A DNA stretch of 64,000 nucleotides from Deltaproteobacteria bacterium (GTDB lineage Bacteria; Myxococcota_A; Polyangia; Haliangiales; SHYZ01), in NCBI GenBank assembly GCA_016210055.1, contig JACQUZ010000166.1:55283-119282 (forward strand), in the 5' to 3' direction. This document shows, piece by piece, positions 50,239 to 58,477 of this stretch. Positions within the stretch are counted from its first letter, which is position 1. Every line of letters starts with the position of its first letter. A program made the translations under genes and the position numbers. The notes under the pieces are model-generated. The model ran no database searches. It was not told where the DNA came from and saw nothing but the letters and a program-made list of their open reading frames with translations.

Positions 50239-51549
50239 TCACTCCGCCTCGATGCGATAGACAACCCCGTTGCCGTAGCTCACCACGTAGAGCTCTCCGC
50301 CCGCATCTTCACCAAGCGATGAAATCTTCGGGGCGAGCGCGCTTGAATTCAGATTCTGGGTAATCTCCACCTTGGACGTGACCGAGGCGCCATTCCACCT
50401 GAGCGCGTACATGCGGCCGGAGCCATAGTCGCCGTATACGTAGGTGCCGCGGAGGCAAGGGATCTTGCTCCCGCGGTAGACGTACCCTCCAATGACGGCG
50501 GACATGTCTGAAGTTTCGTGCTCGATGGCTGGGAGCACGCCCACTTGGGTGCAAGTGCTCGAATTGTGGCAATGGGTCCCCTCCATGATGTCCCAGCCGT
50601 AATTGCGCTTGCCCGTGCCTGAGGGCTCGATGTTGATTTCCTCCCAGTTCCGGTGGCCGACGTCCGAAATATAGAGATCTCCAGTCTCCCGATCGAAGCT
50701 GAACCGCCAAGGATTGCGCAAGCCATAGGCCCAGATATAGGGATCCGCGCCGTCTCCCGTCATGTTGCCAGGCGGCGCCGTTGGGTGGTTGTCGACATCC
50801 AGGCGGAGGATCTTGCCGAGCTTGGAGCCCAGGTTCTGCGCAGGGTTAGGGCTCGACTCAGCAGCATCACCAATCGCCGCGTAAAGGTAGCCATCCTTGC
50901 CAAAGGCGATCATGCCGCCGCAGTGGTTCCACCCGCCATGCCTCACGCCGACGAGCTTCTTGACCGGCGTCGTGGATTCGGCCCTGTCGAGGCCGGTCGC
51001 GGCCCTGTACTCAATTATGGCCACGTGCCCATTGGGGAGCGATCCATCGGCGTCCGCGGTGTAGTGGAGCCAGAAGCGCCGGTTCTGGGTGAACTGCGGA
51101 TGGAACGCGAGGCCAAGGAGCCCCCCTTCGGAATTGGCGGCTGGCATGTAGACGGGGCCGGTCATGTCCATGAATTCCGTGGCTTCGCGGCTGCCGCCCT
51201 TGAGGAGCTTGATCAGCCCCCTTTTTTCGACGACAAAGAGCCGTGACGGGTCGTCTGGGGGCGCCGTGACGTAGAGCGGTTGTGTGAAACCGCGCCCGAC
51301 CTCGACGAGCTTCATGTTGGGCAAGCTAGGGCAGGTCGTATCGGTCGACGCATCCGGCGGTTCGATGACGCGCCCGTCAGGGAGAACCTGGGCATCCGGT
51401 GGTTCAATGACTCGCCCATCGGGGAGGACGTGGGCATCGGCGAGGGGCTTGATACCAGAATCAGGGGAAGCCTTTTTCCCGCCCCCGCATCCAACAACCA
51501 AGCCGAGACAAGCCAGGGGAACGAGGCGTCGCTTGAGAACCGGTCGCAT
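50239..51549 (-). CDS. PQQ-dependent sugar dehydrogenase-like lipoprotein 1
   Basis: This is a 436-residue glucose/sorbosone dehydrogenase-family beta-propeller. The ATG at 51549 leads a lipobox L-V-V-G-C-G-G. Visible motifs include V-V-E-K-R-G, G-G-L-L-G-L-A-F-H-P, G-L-R-N-P-W-R-F-S-F-D-R and D-V-G-H-R-N-W-E-E-I-N. It probably oxidises sugars with PQQ outside the cytoplasmic membrane; cofactor ligands were not verified. It is divergent from a diheme cytochrome gene (44 bp), a likely electron acceptor, and is paralogous to the gene at 55131-56309. Confidence 0.87.
   Translation of the reverse strand: MRPVLKRRLVPLACLGLVVGCGGGKKASPDSGIKPLADAHVLPDGRVIEPPDAQVLPDGRVIEPPDASTDTTCPSLPNMKLVEVGRGFTQPLYVTAPPDDPSRLFVVEKRGLIKLLKGGSREATEFMDMTGPVYMPAANSEGGLLGLAFHPQFTQNRRFWLHYTADADGSLPNGHVAIIEYRAATGLDRAESTTPVKKLVGVRHGGWNHCGGMIAFGKDGYLYAAIGDAAESSPNPAQNLGSKLGKILRLDVDNHPTAPPGNMTGDGADPYIWAYGLRNPWRFSFDRETGDLYISDVGHRNWEEINIEPSGTGKRNYGWDIMEGTHCHNSSTCTQVGVLPAIEHETSDMSAVIGGYVYRGSKIPCLRGTYVYGDYGSGRMYALRWNGASVTSKVEITQNLNSSALAPKISSLGEDAGGELYVVSYGNGVVYRIEAE
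51355..51438 (-). repeat. Tandem 42-bp repeat in the sugar dehydrogenase linker
   Basis: Two consecutive 14-residue units (D-A-x-V-L-P-D-G-R-V-I-E-P-P) lie directly after the lipid anchor spacer. The copies are nearly identical, so this looks like a small tandem duplication in a flexible linker. Confidence 0.75.
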
Positions 51550-51593
51550 GGCGGCCCGAGAGGTTAGCACGCGGTAGTATATAGTTCTACGTC

Positions 51594-52694
51594 ATGGGCT
51601 TGAGATCATTTTTGGCCTCGCTCGTTCTTGCCGCGGTTGCCTCCTGTGGAGGCGGAAGTACCGGCGGCGACCCCGACGGATCTGTTGCCGACGCGCGCAC
51701 GATCGATTGCGGCACCGACGGCGGGGTTCCGAGCGAGCTGGCGTGTACGGGCCTCTACCGCGATTGGGAGACTCGCGCTCTAGCCGATGGAGTCTACGAG
51801 TTCAAGCCGGGCTTCGAACTCTGGAGCGACGGAGCCAACAAGCGGCGCTGGATATTGCTTCCGCCCGGAACCACGATTGACGCCACCGACATGAACGAAT
51901 GGACCTTTCCGGTTGGAACCAAGCTGTGGAAGGAGTTCCAGGTTCAGGTAGGTGGAACGCTGCGGCCCGTCGAAACACGAATGCTCTGGAAACGTGACGA
52001 GTTTGAGTGGCAGCGAACCACGTACGTGTGGTCCGACGATCTGAAACGGGCGGTCGAAGTGACGGATGGCGTTGAGGACTTCGCCGGCACGGGATACGAG
52101 GTTCCGTCTCGGGCGCGGTGTGCGCGCTGTCACGGCGGCCGCAAGGATGGAGTGCTCGGCTTTGAGGCCGTGTTGCTGGCGGCCCCCGAGGCTACGGGGT
52201 TAACCTACGCCTCCCTAGTGAATAACGGATGGCTCACCACGGCAACCAATACGGGCCTCCCCGCAGCCGCAGCCCTGCAGGTCCCTGGTAACCAGGGAGA
52301 GCGAAGCGCGCTCGGGACCTTGCACGTGAACTGTGGGATCTCCTGTCATAACCCAGGGCACCCCGAGCATCCCCTTCAGCTGCGTCTCGAGATCGGAAAC
52401 GAGGGCGTGGGCAAGCTGGAAAACACGAGCGCCTTCACCACGGCCATGAACATGGGCACCGATTTCAAGCCCGAGGGCGCGGACGAGCAGCGGACCTATT
52501 ACCTGATCATCCCCACGAAACCCGAACAGAGCATGGTCTATTACCGCATGGGCAAGCGCGACTTTGCCGACCCCGAAAGCAAGGAGCAGATGCCTCCCCT
52601 TTCGACTCGCAAGGTCGATCAGGCGGGTCTAAAGATCGTCGGGGATTGGATTCGAAACATGAATGGCCCTCCTTATCCACCCCCTGTTGAGTAG
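51594..52694 (+). CDS. Predicted diheme c-type cytochrome lipoprotein
   Basis: The 366-residue exported protein (lipobox A-V-A-S-C, Cys18) has one canonical heme site C-A-R-C-H at 176-180. A second site at 247-252 reads C-G-I-S-C-H, that is CX3CH, followed by N-P-G. The fold resembles the SO2930/HNE_0200-type diheme family often fused or linked to sugar dehydrogenases. The dehydrogenase gene is divergent, with 44 bp between starts. Whether the second heme is attached needs testing. A further gene follows after 12 bp. Confidence 0.8.
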   Translation: MGLRSFLASLVLAAVASCGGGSTGGDPDGSVADARTIDCGTDGGVPSELACTGLYRDWETRALADGVYEFKPGFELWSDGANKRRWILLPPGTTIDATDMNEWTFPVGTKLWKEFQVQVGGTLRPVETRMLWKRDEFEWQRTTYVWSDDLKRAVEVTDGVEDFAGTGYEVPSRARCARCHGGRKDGVLGFEAVLLAAPEATGLTYASLVNNGWLTTATNTGLPAAAALQVPGNQGERSALGTLHVNCGISCHNPGHPEHPLQLRLEIGNEGVGKLENTSAFTTAMNMGTDFKPEGADEQRTYYLIIPTKPEQSMVYYRMGKRDFADPESKEQMPPLSTRKVDQAGLKIVGDWIRNMNGPPYPPPVE

Positions 52695-52706
52695 CTGGAG
52701 CGCTCG

Positions 52707-53768
52707 ATGAAGTACAACGTGAAGTATCCACGCCTGCCCGAGGCCCAAGAGCCCCTGGCGGCGATTTGGAAGGCGAATCTCACCCTCGAGTGCGATCCGC
52801 AGGAGAAGTTCCGCTGGTATTACCAAGACAATCCATTGGGTGCCGGGTCAGCGGTCTTGCTCGAGTGCTCGAGCGACTCGGGGGAGTCGATGGGGTTCGT
52901 GGGGTGTGGTGGTATTGGGAACCGTCAGTTTTTCTTTCACGGACGTCCATTAAGAGTCGCTCTCCTTAGCGATTTCGCGGTCAATAGAGAGCACAGGACT
53001 GCATTTCCGGCGCTGATGCTCCAAAGATCCGCTCGGACTTATTGCCGTGCCCATTTCGACTTCTCCTACGGATTTCCAAATCGTCACGCGGTTGGTCTTT
53101 TCCACAAGCTCGGATACCACGATCTAGGTCAGGCTGTTCGTTACGCGCGGGTTCTGAGGCACGAGGAATACCTGCGCCGGCACGTGGGGAGCAAGGGACT
53201 GGCCAAGATGGCGGGATTCGCCATCGACGTCCCTCATCATTCGCTTGATTTAGCGAAGTCGTTACGTTCTGTATTCTCCCTCAAGCTGGAGTGGCTGCAA
53301 GGCGTAGACTCCCGACTCGATCGCCTGTGGGAGAGGGCGTGCACCCTCTTTCCACTCATGGGTTATCGAGGCTCCGACCATGTTCGCTGGCGCTTCTTCG
53401 ATCGTCCTGGAATCCGCCACGAGCTCGTAGCGCTCGTCGGGCGCCAATCCAACGAGATACGCGCGAGCGCGGTGTTGCAGCTCGACAAGGTCGCCCACGT
53501 GCGTGACCTCTTGGGTCAATCGGAAGAAGACATGGGTCTCCTCTTGGACATGCTGGCGCCCGAGCTGCGGCGCCGCGGGATGTCATCGATGTCGATCCGG
53601 TTTCTTGGTTCGGGTCGGATGCACGCGCTTCTCCGGGCCCACGGGTTCGTTCCGCGTGAGCAGTCGCGGTCTGTCATCATGGATCCGGGTGACTCCTCTG
53701 CGGCAATCAAGACCGACCTGTCGAACGTCGAGAACTGGTACATCATGGACGGCGACGAGGATTCCTAA
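52707..53768 (+). CDS. GNAT-like N-acetyltransferase family protein
   Basis: The 353-residue protein has two GNAT-like halves. The first contains V-N-R-E-H-R and F-S-Y-G-F-P-N segments typical of the acyl-CoA pocket. The second has L-D-M-L-A-P-E-L-R-R-R-G-M and a final A-L-L-R-A-H-G-F-V-P-R-E strand. The acetyl-CoA P-loop (R/Q-x-x-G-x-G/A) is not perfect, so activity is likely but uncertain. It is cytoplasmic. Its stop overlaps the next start by one base (TAATG), so it forms an operon with the DUF362 gene and probably the cytochrome gene. Confidence 0.68.
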   Translation: MKYNVKYPRLPEAQEPLAAIWKANLTLECDPQEKFRWYYQDNPLGAGSAVLLECSSDSGESMGFVGCGGIGNRQFFFHGRPLRVALLSDFAVNREHRTAFPALMLQRSARTYCRAHFDFSYGFPNRHAVGLFHKLGYHDLGQAVRYARVLRHEEYLRRHVGSKGLAKMAGFAIDVPHHSLDLAKSLRSVFSLKLEWLQGVDSRLDRLWERACTLFPLMGYRGSDHVRWRFFDRPGIRHELVALVGRQSNEIRASAVLQLDKVAHVRDLLGQSEEDMGLLLDMLAPELRRRGMSSMSIRFLGSGRMHALLRAHGFVPREQSRSVIMDPGDSSAAIKTDLSNVENWYIMDGDEDS

Positions 53769-55147
53769 TGAAGCCTTCATCTCCCGGCACGGCACTCACG
53801 CGGAGGCGTTTTATCGGAGGGGTCATCGCACTCGGGGGGCTCATGGGGGTATCGCTTGCCTTTCGCAAGAAGCTCATGGCGCGGCTGTCCAGCTGGACGG
53901 AGCTCGAGAGCTTTCGAGCCACGCCAAGGCTGGTCCCACACGACTCCTCGGTAGAACGGCGGGTGCTTCACATCGCCCGAGGCGGCGCCCCTTCCGACAA
54001 CATCGACTCGGTGATTTCCAAGCTAGGGGGCATGGGAACGGTCGTCGGCCAGGATGACGTTGTCCTGATTAAGGTCAGCGCCCAATGGTGGAACCAGGGG
54101 ATGACCAACGTGGCCGCGGTCAAGCGGGTGATCGAGCACGTGCTGGAAGTCCCAGGGTTCCGGGGCGAGGTGGTGGTTTTCGAGAACACCCATTTCAGGC
54201 TTCCGAGCGGATCGGGGCTATCCCGCGCCTTCACCCACCCCAGCGAGCGAAACGTCGACGTTGCCGGGTGGAACAAGCTGGGTGACTTGATTCCCTACTT
54301 CGAGGCGAAGAAATCCCCCGTGGGCTTCGTTGGACTGGTCGACGGGGGGCCGAGCTTGCTCGCCCACGACCATTGGCACGACGCAGGGCGAGAGCACGGC
54401 ATGTATGGCGGCGATGGTCGCGGACCCATCGCCCCTGGCGAGGTCCGCGACGGATACTACTGGGATTTTGGCCACGCCTTTGCGAAGAGACGCAGCTGGG
54501 TTGAGCGGGTCAAAGCGCCTCTTACGTGGCCGGTTTTCTTCTCGCCGCGAAGTGGCCTAATGATTGACCTGAAATACGGCGTATTCACGAGAGAGGGAAA
54601 TCGCCGCATCAAGGTGGATCGCAAGATTACGTTCATTAACATGACCACCTGCAACGAGCACGCATCCACCGGCCTCACCTGCTGCTGCAAGTCGGCCATG
54701 GGCATCGTGGACATGAGTGCCGGGAGAATGGGGAGCCATCCCCTGGCGAGGGACTACCGATCGGTGCATTACTTCGGGAGCCCCGGAGCCTCATGGCGGA
54801 TGGCAGGACCCTTGGCCCAATTCGCACGCGAGGTGCGCGCGCCCGACCTGTACATTACGGTGGCGGAATGGGTCGCGATCACCCCAACCAAGGATTGGAA
54901 CTCCGAGACGGCAGACATCCGATTGGCCAAGGAATCGGCCTTCCACGTGAATACCGTGGTGGCCGGAGCGGATCCCGTGGCGATTGACTGGTGGTGCGCG
55001 AAGAAACTGGTCATGCCCTTGCCAGGGGCGCGAAATCACCTTTATGACTTGAATGACCCAGGTTCAATGCTGACCAAGTTCCTGCGGTATTACCGGGAGG
55101 TGAATCAAAAGGGGACCATGGACGACAGCCTCATTGAGGTGACGTGA
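53768..55147 (+). CDS. Tat-exported DUF362 family protein
   Basis: The 459-residue protein begins with T-R-R-R-F-I-G-G-V, a twin-arginine signal, and a hydrophobic stretch, so it is probably exported folded, as expected for a metal- or cofactor-binding protein. The rest matches the DUF362 pattern: V-L-I-K-V-S early, a V-V-V-F-E-N segment, and a cysteine cluster C-N-E-H-A-S-T-G-L-T-C-C-C-K. A C-terminal D-P-V-A-I-D-W segment is typical of the family. The job is unknown. It ends inside the convergent sugar dehydrogenase gene (17-bp overlap). Confidence 0.82.
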   Translation: MKPSSPGTALTRRRFIGGVIALGGLMGVSLAFRKKLMARLSSWTELESFRATPRLVPHDSSVERRVLHIARGGAPSDNIDSVISKLGGMGTVVGQDDVVLIKVSAQWWNQGMTNVAAVKRVIEHVLEVPGFRGEVVVFENTHFRLPSGSGLSRAFTHPSERNVDVAGWNKLGDLIPYFEAKKSPVGFVGLVDGGPSLLAHDHWHDAGREHGMYGGDGRGPIAPGEVRDGYYWDFGHAFAKRRSWVERVKAPLTWPVFFSPRSGLMIDLKYGVFTREGNRRIKVDRKITFINMTTCNEHASTGLTCCCKSAMGIVDMSAGRMGSHPLARDYRSVHYFGSPGASWRMAGPLAQFAREVRAPDLYITVAEWVAITPTKDWNSETADIRLAKESAFHVNTVVAGADPVAIDWWCAKKLVMPLPGARNHLYDLNDPGSMLTKFLRYYREVNQKGTMDDSLIEVT

Positions 55148-56309
55148 CGGGCTTGAGCATGAACAAGAGGCCGTCCTGCGATAGAATGTAAAGCTCCCCA
55201 TTTTCATCCTCGCCGAACGACGTCGGCCGTGAAAGGTGTCCCTTGGGATCGAGAACCGGTTTCCAGTCCCACGATTCGACGACGCTTCCTTCTTGGATCT
55301 TGACGCTTCGGAGAAGAGCGGTGCAGTAATCTGCATAGAAGTAATGGCCGTCCAAGACTGGGAGCGCCTTGCCTCGGTACACGTGCCCCCCGGTAATGGA
55401 GCAACCCTCGGCGTGACCGTATTCCAGCACGGGGAGCGTCATGCCCTCCTTCTTGCAGGCGGGGTCGCGATAGCAGTGAAAGCCCTCGAGCGTGTTCCAG
55501 CCGAAGTTGTGCCCGGCAATTCGGCGGGCGGGCAAAAAGTTTATCTCTTCGTACAGTTCTTGGCCTACATCGGCGATGTACAGGTCGCCCGTCTTGCGAT
55601 CAAAGGCATATCTCCACGGGTTGCGTAGCCCGACCTGGATGATCTCCGGTCGCGGTGCGCGCACGTCCACATCGATGCGCAGCATCTTGCCGAGGAGGGA
55701 CGCGCGGTTCTGCGCGTTCCCCTTGGGATCTCCGCCCGAGCCGCCGTCGCCAAGTCCGACATAGAGCTTGCCGTCCGGCCCGAATGCTAGGTGGCCGCCG
55801 TTGTGGTTCGCGTACGGCTGGTCCACGAAGAGGATTTCCCTCTCGGTAGTCACGTCCACCCGGTCGGGGCTTCTCGCGTTCACGCGCAACTCCACCACGT
55901 GCGTGTCCCCTTTTCGATCCGTGTAGTTCACGAACAGGCGGCGGTTCTCGGCAGCCTTGGGGTGAAACGCGAGGCCCAGGAGTCCTTGTTCGGAGCCTCG
56001 AGACACCCGAGCGCTGAGGTCAAGGAAAGCATTCGGGGACGGCTTGCCATCGACAAGGACGCGTACCCGTCCACCCTTTTCGACGATGAAGAGCCGTTTC
56101 CTGGCGTCGCGCGGGATGATGGCCATCCCGACGGGTTCGACCAGGCCACTACCGACCACCTCGAGTCGCACACCCGACGCCACGGACGGGGGTGGGGCGG
56201 AAGGCTTGCTCGGCGCAGCGGCCATGGCGAGCGGGACAAGTAGTGAGGCGAGACGTGGATCACACCACCAACCCCCTTGGGTGGGTACCTCGGGCTGCGC
56301 GTGGGGCAT
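55131..56309 (-). CDS. PQQ-dependent sugar dehydrogenase-like protein 2
   Basis: This 392-residue glucose/sorbosone dehydrogenase-family protein is a paralog of the gene at 50239-51549. A hydrophobic L-A-S-L-L-V-P-L-A-M-A-A-A near residue 25 suggests an exported protein. Blade motifs include V-E-K-G-G-R-V, S-E-Q-G-L-L-G-L-A-F-H-P, N-H-N-G-G, G-L-G-D-G-G-S-G-G-D and G-L-R-N-P-W-R-Y. There is no lipobox, so it may be soluble or surface-held. The first codon is uncertain. The electron acceptor could be the cytochrome at 51594. Confidence 0.87.
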   Translation of the reverse strand: MPHAQPEVPTQGGWWCDPRLASLLVPLAMAAAPSKPSAPPPSVASGVRLEVVGSGLVEPVGMAIIPRDARKRLFIVEKGGRVRVLVDGKPSPNAFLDLSARVSRGSEQGLLGLAFHPKAAENRRLFVNYTDRKGDTHVVELRVNARSPDRVDVTTEREILFVDQPYANHNGGHLAFGPDGKLYVGLGDGGSGGDPKGNAQNRASLLGKMLRIDVDVRAPRPEIIQVGLRNPWRYAFDRKTGDLYIADVGQELYEEINFLPARRIAGHNFGWNTLEGFHCYRDPACKKEGMTLPVLEYGHAEGCSITGGHVYRGKALPVLDGHYFYADYCTALLRSVKIQEGSVVESWDWKPVLDPKGHLSRPTSFGEDENGELYILSQDGLLFMLKPVTSPQ

Positions 56310-56337
56310 GAGTAAGCTATAACACCCCTAGGCGCTC

Positions 56338-57561
56338 ATGAACTCTCTCCGACCCCAGGCTTGCGCACGTTGCCGAACAGAGCTTGAGGAAGAAGCGTTG
56401 TATTGCCCGATGTGCGGCGCCCGCCGTCCGCAAGGAGATTCGCTTCTCGGGGTCCTCGTCGGGGATCGATACCTGCTCAAAGATCGCCTCGGCCATGGCG
56501 GCTCCGGAACGATCTACCTGGCTGAGCACGTGACGCTCAGGCGCCGGGTTGTCGTCAAGATCCTCCACCATGAGTTGTCTCGGGACGAGCTTGCTGTCGA
56601 GCGCTTCCGCAGAGAGGCCATGACGGTAGGAGACATCGACAACGAGCACATCGTCGAGGTGCTCGATTTCGGCCGTGCGCCCGACGGCCGGCTCTTCCTG
56701 GCCATGGAGTATCTCGAGGGCGAGACCCTGGCTGACGCGCTCCGACGCGCAGGCCAATTGCCCATCGCCGAGTCGGTGGACGTGCTCGCTCAAGTCGGTG
56801 AGGCGCTCATGGAGGCGCACGCGATGGGCTACGTGCACCGGGATCTCCGCCCGTGCAACGTCTTCATCACCAAGCGCCGGGGGCGCGAGCGATTTGTCAA
56901 GCTGCTCGATTTCGGCTTGGCGAAGCTCGTCGAGCGCCAGGGCGAGGCCGCGTCGACGAACCTTGGGATGACCTTTGGCGATCCACGGTACATGTCCCCC
57001 GAGCAGGCCCATGGCAATCCGGTGGACAGGCGGAGTGACATCTACTCGCTCGGCATCATGGCGTACGAGATGCTCACCGGGAAGCCGCCGTTCACTGGCC
57101 CGCGCATCTTCGACGTGCTCACGCAGCATCTGGAGCAGGCCCCTCGCCCACCGTCCTCCCTGCGCGCTGATGTCCCCTCGTGGCTTGATGCTGTCGTCCT
57201 TCGAATGCTCGCCAAGCATCCCGAGGATCGCTTCGTCACGGTCTATCGCCTCGTGGAAGCCCTCCGCGAGGGAAGCGCCACGGGCCATGTGATGAGCGAC
57301 GATGTTGCCAAGTCGACGCCTTCTACGGAACCTTTACCGCCTGCTCCAAGACCGCGTGCTACAGCCATTATTCGGCTCCCATCGGATTCCAATGCTGCGG
57401 TGCCTCCTCCCGGCTTGAGCCAGGATCCAAGGCAGGACCCGGCATCGAGCAGCCAATCGGGAATGACGGGACAGTGGTATGCCGACCGGGATCTGGAGAG
57501 GTCGGGACCCGGAGGTGGCGTTCGGTCCAGCCCAACTATGCTGAATTACAAGCTTTTGTGA
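56338..57561 (+). CDS. Serine/threonine protein kinase with N-terminal zinc ribbon
   Basis: The 407-residue eukaryotic-type kinase has a zinc ribbon at the N terminus (Cys9, 12, 23, 26). The kinase domain at about 45-310 has G-H-G-G-S-G-T, Lys74 (V-V-V-K-I-L), the catalytic loop H-R-D-L-R-P-C-N (His167, Asp169; family usually has Lys where Arg appears), D-F-G (191) and G-D-P-R-Y-M-S-P-E-Q. The C-terminal 90 residues are Pro/Ser-rich, with no transmembrane helix, so it is cytoplasmic. It is divergent from the sugar dehydrogenase gene. Confidence 0.92.
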   Translation: MNSLRPQACARCRTELEEEALYCPMCGARRPQGDSLLGVLVGDRYLLKDRLGHGGSGTIYLAEHVTLRRRVVVKILHHELSRDELAVERFRREAMTVGDIDNEHIVEVLDFGRAPDGRLFLAMEYLEGETLADALRRAGQLPIAESVDVLAQVGEALMEAHAMGYVHRDLRPCNVFITKRRGRERFVKLLDFGLAKLVERQGEAASTNLGMTFGDPRYMSPEQAHGNPVDRRSDIYSLGIMAYEMLTGKPPFTGPRIFDVLTQHLEQAPRPPSSLRADVPSWLDAVVLRMLAKHPEDRFVTVYRLVEALREGSATGHVMSDDVAKSTPSTEPLPPAPRPRATAIIRLPSDSNAAVPPPGLSQDPRQDPASSSQSGMTGQWYADRDLERSGPGGGVRSSPTMLNYKLL

Positions 57562-57722
57562 AGGGCCTTCCCGCCGGGCGCAATCGGCCCCAAGGGCCTG
57601 TGCAATCTGGCCCAAGGCTGCTGGCCACCTCTTTTGCGGGTTTCTCGACTGAACCCAGCGCGGCACCGTAATTCCCTCGGGCGCCTTCCTCTCTAGCCAT
57701 TGCGCAAGGGTCTTCCCTAGTC

Positions 57723-58136
57723 TCACCCTTGTCCGCCTGCAGCTCGTGACAGGCGCTCACTGAGCTCCCGAAGGACGCCATGCCACCTCTCGTCACGCCC
57801 GCCTTCGTCAAACAGCTCTTGAAGCTCCGAGTCCGCGTCGATTCTGGCAATCGCCTTCATTGCGAGGCCCAGGTGACTGGCAGTGCAGTCACCCTCATAC
57901 GAAGCAACAAATTCAATCATCCGTTCGGGCAATTTGCTCCCTGGGACCCCACACAGTGCCGCAATAACCTCCGCAGCTGCCAGAGCCGCACAACATGAAT
58001 CGGCATCGAGGTACGGCTCGGCAGGCGCGTCGGCCACTTTCCGAAGCGCGTCCGTAAGACCCTTCATATCGGTCAACGTAGCGAGCCAATCCAGTGCTGC
58101 ATCGTTTTCGAAGTTGCCGATACCCCACGCACCCAT
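57723..58136 (-). CDS. DUF4259 protein, probable immunity protein
   Basis: The 137-residue protein starts M-G-A-W-G-I-G-N-F-E-N-D-A-A-L-D-W-L, the recognisable DUF4259 signature, with an all-helical remainder and a D-S-C-C segment near residue 48. The ATG at 58136 lies 17 bp after the stop of the RHS gene, and its AAGGA ribosome binding site overlaps the RHS stop, so the two are coupled. Direct placement behind a nuclease-tailed RHS gene is the position of immunity genes; that role is inferred. Confidence 0.8.
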   Translation of the reverse strand: MGAWGIGNFENDAALDWLATLTDMKGLTDALRKVADAPAEPYLDADSCCAALAAAEVIAALCGVPGSKLPERMIEFVASYEGDCTASHLGLAMKAIARIDADSELQELFDEGGRDERWHGVLRELSERLSRAAGGQG

Positions 58137-58153
58137 TGCCAGTTGGTCCTTTC

Positions 58154-58477
58154 TTACTGCGGTTTCCTTATTGTCCCACCCGCGGTTTGGTAGGCTTTAT
58201 CGGACATTTGATAGCGCTCATTGGCCAGAGGTCCGCCGAAACGCTTTGGGCCACCACCGGCACGAATCCAGTCTTCCTCTGCCACGTCCAGGGACCTGCC
58301 CGTGGACGGATCTACTTCCTCGAGAACATGGTACTCGAATGTTTCGCCAGGATGGCTTGCAGCATGTTCAGCCTGCCTAGCCTCGAATCGCCCAGCCTTG
58401 GCTTGCCCAACGTACTCCTCACCGGTCGCCACATTCTTGCGAAGGTAGACGGTATCCCGCCCCAGTCCCCTCGCACA
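58154..58477 (-). other. C-terminal GIY-YIG-like nuclease toxin domain
   Basis: Residues after the Hint domain carry T-V-Y-L-R-K-N, E-Y-V-G-Q-A, R-F-E-A-R-Q-A-E-H, a late E-E-D-W-I and P-L-A-N-E. These are the spaced Tyr, Tyr-Gly, Arg, His and Glu/Asn positions of GIY-YIG or URI-type nucleases. Nuclease activity is inferred. Confidence 0.6.
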
